Shown: positions 59,575-64,000 of the stretch, one piece after another
Layout: each line of letters opens with the position of its first letter
How positions within the stretch are numbered: position 1 is the stretch's first letter
Program-made: the position numbers and the translations under genes
Notes under the pieces: model-generated
The model's input: the letters and a program-made list of their open reading frames with translations, nothing else
Database searches by the model: none
What the model was told of the DNA's origin: nothing
Origin: Zingiber officinale
Lineage: Eukaryota > Streptophyta > Magnoliopsida > Zingiberales > Zingiberaceae
Length of the DNA stretch: 64,000 nucleotides
Direction: 5' to 3'
Assembly (NCBI RefSeq): GCF_018446385.1
Contig: NC_055989.1
Coordinates: 133,327,004-133,391,003 of the forward strand

Positions 59575-62500
59575 ATCTTCCACTTATACTAAAAGACTAA
59601 GCTGCCATATCTGTTGCCTTACATCTGATTCTCATCCCCTCTACATGCCGATCAAAAGCTTTCGCCGGAAGGGCCTTTGTGAAAGGATCTGCTAGGTTAT
59701 CTTCTGATGTAATCTTGGCGACGACAACTTCTCCTCACTTGACGATGTCTCGTATCAGGTGGTACTTGTGCTCTATATGTTTACTTGTCTTATGAGCTCG
59801 TGGTTCCTTCGAGTTTGCAACTACACTGCTATTATCACAATAAATTGTGATGATTTTGGGCAAACCAGGAATCACATCTAAGTCCATTAGAAAGTTCCTG
59901 AGCCATATAGCTTCTTTGGCTGCCTCAGAGGCTGCCACATATTCAGCTTCCATGGTTGAGTCCGAGACGTATTTCTGCTTAACACTCCTCCATGCAATGA
60001 CTCCACCTCCTAGAGTAAGCACATAGCCTGACGTAGACTTACTATTGTCCCTATCTAATTCGAAATCTGAATCCGTGTAACCCACAGGGAGCAAATCGTC
60101 TATTTGGTAGACTAGCATATAATCTCTAGTCCTTCTCAGGTACTTTAAAATATGCTTCACAGCAGTCCAATGTCCTTGTCCAGGGTTACTTTGATATCTG
60201 CTAACCATGCCCACGGCAAAACAGATATCAGGTCTCGTACACAGCATTGCATACATAAGGCTTCCTGCAGCCGACGCATAAGGAACTGCCTTCATGTCCT
60301 CAATCTCCTTTGATGTCTTCGGGGACATCTCTTTAGATAAGGCTACTCTATGCCTAAAAGGTAAGAAACCTTTCTTGGAGTTTTGCATGCTAAAACGAGC
60401 AAGGATTGTATCTATATATAAAGCTTGGGATAGACACAACATTCTTTTCTTGCGATCCCTTATAACTTTGATCCCAAGAATGTGTGCACATTCTCCTAAA
60501 TCCTTCATATCAAATTGTTTGGACAACCATACCCTTACGTCCGATAATACCTTGACATTGTTGCCAATTAACAAAATATCATCTACGTATAATACAAGAA
60601 AAACCACCACATTTCCATTACACTTCTTATATACACAAGACTCATCCGGACACTGAATAAATCCATATGACTGGATTACTTCATTAAACCGGATGTTCCA
60701 AGATCTTGAAGCTTGCTTCAGTCCATAAATGGACCGATTAAGCTTGCACACTAGATGATCTTTGCCTTTTTCAATGAACCCTTCTGGTTGCTTCATATGG
60801 ATGTTTTCTTCAAGACTTCCGTTAAGGAAAGCTGTCTTGACGTCCATTTGCCAAATCTCATAATCCATATGAGCGGCAATGGATAAGAGTATCCGGATAG
60901 ACTTAAGCATGGCTACCGGAAAAAAAGTCTCCTCATAGTCGATTCCCTCTTTCTGAGTATATCCTTTCGCAACAAGTCTTGCTTTGAAGGTTTCTACTTT
61001 CCCATCTGCTCCTCTTTTCCTTTTGTAGATCTACTTGCATCCAACAGCTTTTACACCATCAGGTGGTTCTATAAGCTCCCAGACCTTATTAGAGTACATA
61101 GATTCTATTTCAGAATTCATTGCCTTTTGCCAAGATACTGCATCTATATCTTGGAGTGCTTCATCATATGTCCGGGGATCAGGTTCATGTTTACCCGGGA
61201 TCAAGTCCAAAGACTCTCCCAAAAACATGAATCTCTCAGGTTGCCTTACAACCCTCCCACTACGACGAGGCACAGTATGTGGTTGTGTATCATGTGTGAC
61301 ACGTGTTGCAGTCTCTTGTGGTACTTCATCTTATACTGTTGGACTGAAGTAGACGTGTCCTCTCTAATTTCTTCTAGAACTATTTCACTCATGGGCTTAT
61401 GGTTGATTACATAATCTTCTTCAAAAAATTGAGCATTGGTGCTAACAATGATCTTCTGATTTTTAGGATTATAAAACAAACCACCTTTCGTTCCCTTAGG
61501 ATATCCCACAAACAGACAAACTTCTGTACGTGATTCGAACTTGTCAGTATCTCCCTTCAGCACATGTACTGGACTACCCCATATCCGGATATGATTCAAA
61601 CTAGGCTTACGCCCATTCCATAATTCCATGGGAGTAGAAGGAACTATTTTAGAAAGTACCATATTTAGAATGTACACTGCTGTTTCTAAAGCATATCCCC
61701 AAAACAAATTTGGTAATTCTGAATAATTCATCATCGATCTAACCATTTCCATAAGAGTCATATTCCTTCGTTCTGCCACACCATTCTGCCGGGGTGAACC
61801 AGGTGCAGTCAATTGGGATTGAATCCCGACTTCTGATAAGTAATTCCTAAACTCTCCAAAGAGATATTCGCCACCATGGTCAGACCGTAGTGTCTTGATA
61901 CTTTTACCAAGATGTTTCTCCACATCAGCCTATATTCTTTGAACTTGTCAAAGCATTCAAACTTGTGGCGCATCAGGTAAATGTATCCGTATCTTAAATA
62001 ATCGTCTATAAAAGAGACGAAGTATTCATAACCACCTCTTGCTTGGATAGACATAGGACCACACAAATCAAAATGAACCAGTTCTAATGCATCTTTGGCT
62101 GTATACCCCTTGGCCTTAAAAGGTCTCTTGGTCATTTTTCCTTCCAAGCAAGATTCACATGTTGGAAAGTTTTCCAACTCTAATGAACCCAAGAGTCCAT
62201 CGGCTACAAGCCTTTGAATCCTACTTAAGTTAATATGTCGAAACCTTAGATGCCAAAGATACGTTTGGTTCATCTCTGAAGGTTCTTTTCTCTTATTAGA
62301 GTTAGAAGATGTGTTATTAATTTTCATATTTTTCTTTGTGGGAGAAATTAGATTTAAAGTGTATAATTGCCAACCAATGCACCAGAACAGATAATCACCT
62401 TATTTCTCTTTATAACGACATTGTTACTAAAGGAAACTGAATATCCATCCAAATACAGTTTAGAAACTGAAATTAAATTCTTTCTAAAACTGTGTACATA

Positions 62501-62999
62501 AAGACAATTTCTTAAAATCAAATTTATATTCCTATCAAAAGATAAGTAGACGTCTCCCACTGCAACAGTCGCCACCTTAGTAGCATTGCCCATGTAGACA
62601 GTTATCTCTCCATCAAGTAGACGTCTCCCACCGCTGCGCCTCTGGTGCTCCAAAAGTACCACGTCTCGCAAGAATCCGATCCGCAACAAAAATAGAATTT
62701 TACATATATCGATCCTATATTCCACAAGGGAATGTACATGTATTCTAGATCGAACAAAAATAAAATTCTAAAAATAATACAGCTCCTGCTGTATTTTATA
62801 CATACAATCATACACACAAATAATGCTCTTGACATGTCCAAGGGTCCAATCACACACAATATCAATAAGTCATAATAGTTGGAGCCTGCAACCAAAGATT
62901 TAGCACATCCTACTATTTTCCTGCCTAAATTATGTATGACATGTGCATAACCTATTTGAATTCTAAATACACAGAGGCAAACCCTAGCTCTGATACCAA
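59575..62999 (-). mobile_element. Copia element D: pol region and leader, no gag seen (fossil)
   Basis: Minus-strand order from right to left is as follows. Leader and primer-binding site (GCTCTGATACCA, about 62987-62998). A short protease-flank/GAG-pre-integrase part (62.73-62.06 kb, with CESCLEGK). Integrase (62.1-61.25 kb, with SDHGGEY and GVAERRN). Reverse transcriptase with YVDDILLIG, and RNase H (60.91-59.74 kb, with YTDSD, STMEAEYVA and YCDN). The lineage looks like Angela/Tork. The reverse transcriptase to RNase H stretch is a long open frame, but the whole is broken by several frame breaks. No gag lies between leader and pol, so the element is not complete. Confidence 0.88.
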
Positions 63000-63000
63000 T

Positions 63001-64000
63001 TATTGGTTAATCCTAGGAAAACGTACCGATTCCACTGTACAAAAATTTTTATACAAGTGTCGAACCTTTCCCTAAATAACCTATTGTGTTCTTTAGAAGT
63101 TAAATTAGGAATCGCAGACGAAACTTAACATCATTGATTCCAAATTTAACTTATCTGTTCTTAATGGTTTAAATTTGAATCGCAAGCGGAACTTAACACT
63201 ATTGATTCAAATCTACCTAGGTTATTAATTCCATAAATATTAATTTCCAAAATTGGCTTCCAGGACTGCATGGCGAGGCACATGGCCTTCTTGGATATGG
63301 GAGCAACCACCACCGCCTAGGCAAAGCCTTTTAAGGAAAGCTAATATTTATTTCCTTAAATAACTCTATGTTAACCAAAAGGAACAATCAAATCACAAGT
63401 TCAAAAAAGAAAAAAACACAAACTCGAAAAATAAATTCGAAAAACTAGATCTAATTGCCTCTTGTATTTAGAATTCTTACAAAGAAAATAACTAGTATGA
63501 TGCGGAAGAAAATTACTAGTTATACCTTCTCTTTGTAAGCTAATGACCTCGAGATCTTCTGCCGTATTCCTCACCTCGCCTTGGACGTCATGTGGGCGAC
63601 GATCCTCCAAGATGAACACCACCCAAAAGAGTCCTTCCTCTTCCTCTAAGATTCGGCCACCACCACCACCAATGAGAAGAGAGCAAAGGGAAAAGGAGAA
63701 GGGAGAGGGCCGACCACCAAAAGACCTCTAAGCAATAGAATAAGAGTTGTGTTCCATGAATCCCCCTCACCCCTTCTTTTATATTACTTGCCCAAGGCAA
63801 ATAAGGAAAAACTTTTTACAAAAAATAAAATCATCCAAGAGTTTTTCCTTTTCCCTTTTAATTTTTCTTTTTCTTCCCTCTTGATTGAATCAATCACCAA
63901 ATTTAATTTTGTGATGATTTTAATTAAATTAATATGGCCGACCACTTGCTTGGGCACCAAGCAAGGTGGTCGGCCACCTCATCAAGGGGAAAAAGGAATT
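63001..64000 (-). mobile_element. Copia element D: 5' LTR, partial (fossil)
   Basis: Matches 57154-58140 of the 3' LTR and runs off the right window edge, so the far end and the target duplication cannot be checked. Confidence 0.85.

Noticed and set aside
1-64000. tRNA or rRNA genes
   Set aside because: No sequence that folds with the conserved tRNA A/B box pattern or matches rRNA was noticed; the tRNA-like matches are retrotransposon primer-binding sites.

Overview
The window is nuclear DNA of a flowering plant. It has plant-only gene families (YABBY, EPFL, GTD-binding, WVD2-like), GT-AG introns, and large Ty1/copia and Ty3/gypsy retrotransposon fossils. GC-rich first exons beside AT-rich introns and intergenic DNA suggest a monocot; I cannot name the species from sequence alone.

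Layout. 1-19.1 kb is a nest of LTR retrotransposon fossils. A copia element (gag plus a 1.8 kb LTR, minus strand) carries two LTR insertions of a second copia family, 'family A', whose LTRs are 2.4-2.7 kb. A degraded minus-strand gypsy element holds a third and a fourth family A copy. Two of the family A copies are clean solo LTRs with 5-bp target-site duplications. 19.1-24.7 kb is intergenic DNA with a hAT-type MITE, an LTR-like relic and a foldback element. 24.7-38.8 kb is a host gene island: an EPF-like secreted peptide gene (minus), a GTD-binding/DUF593 myosin-binding-type gene (plus), a WVD2-like TPX2 microtubule-binding gene (plus), a small conserved membrane-anchored plant protein (minus) and a SINA-type RING E3 ligase (minus). 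40.8-48.1 kb is a second TE nest. Its centre is a 4.56 kb CACTA element with 28-bp terminal inverted repeats and a TAG target duplication. It carries three in-order, splice-bounded exons of an M14 metallocarboxypeptidase, so it is a gene-capturing (Pack-type) CACTA. 48.5-51.1 kb holds a six-exon divergent YABBY transcription factor gene (minus). 51.6-64 kb is TE again: a gypsy LTR relic, AT-rich repeats, a copia fragment interrupted by a minisatellite-rich solo LTR, and a long family A copia element that runs off the right edge.

The host genes do not form an operon-like unit. Several concern growth and shape: EPFL signalling, actin/myosin and microtubule binding, ubiquitin ligation and YABBY organ polarity. 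I see no evidence that they act together. The observations most worth following are the gene-capturing CACTA, the intron-split EPFL peptide gene, the divergent YABBY gene, and the modular repeat architecture of the 55.2-56.9 kb LTR.
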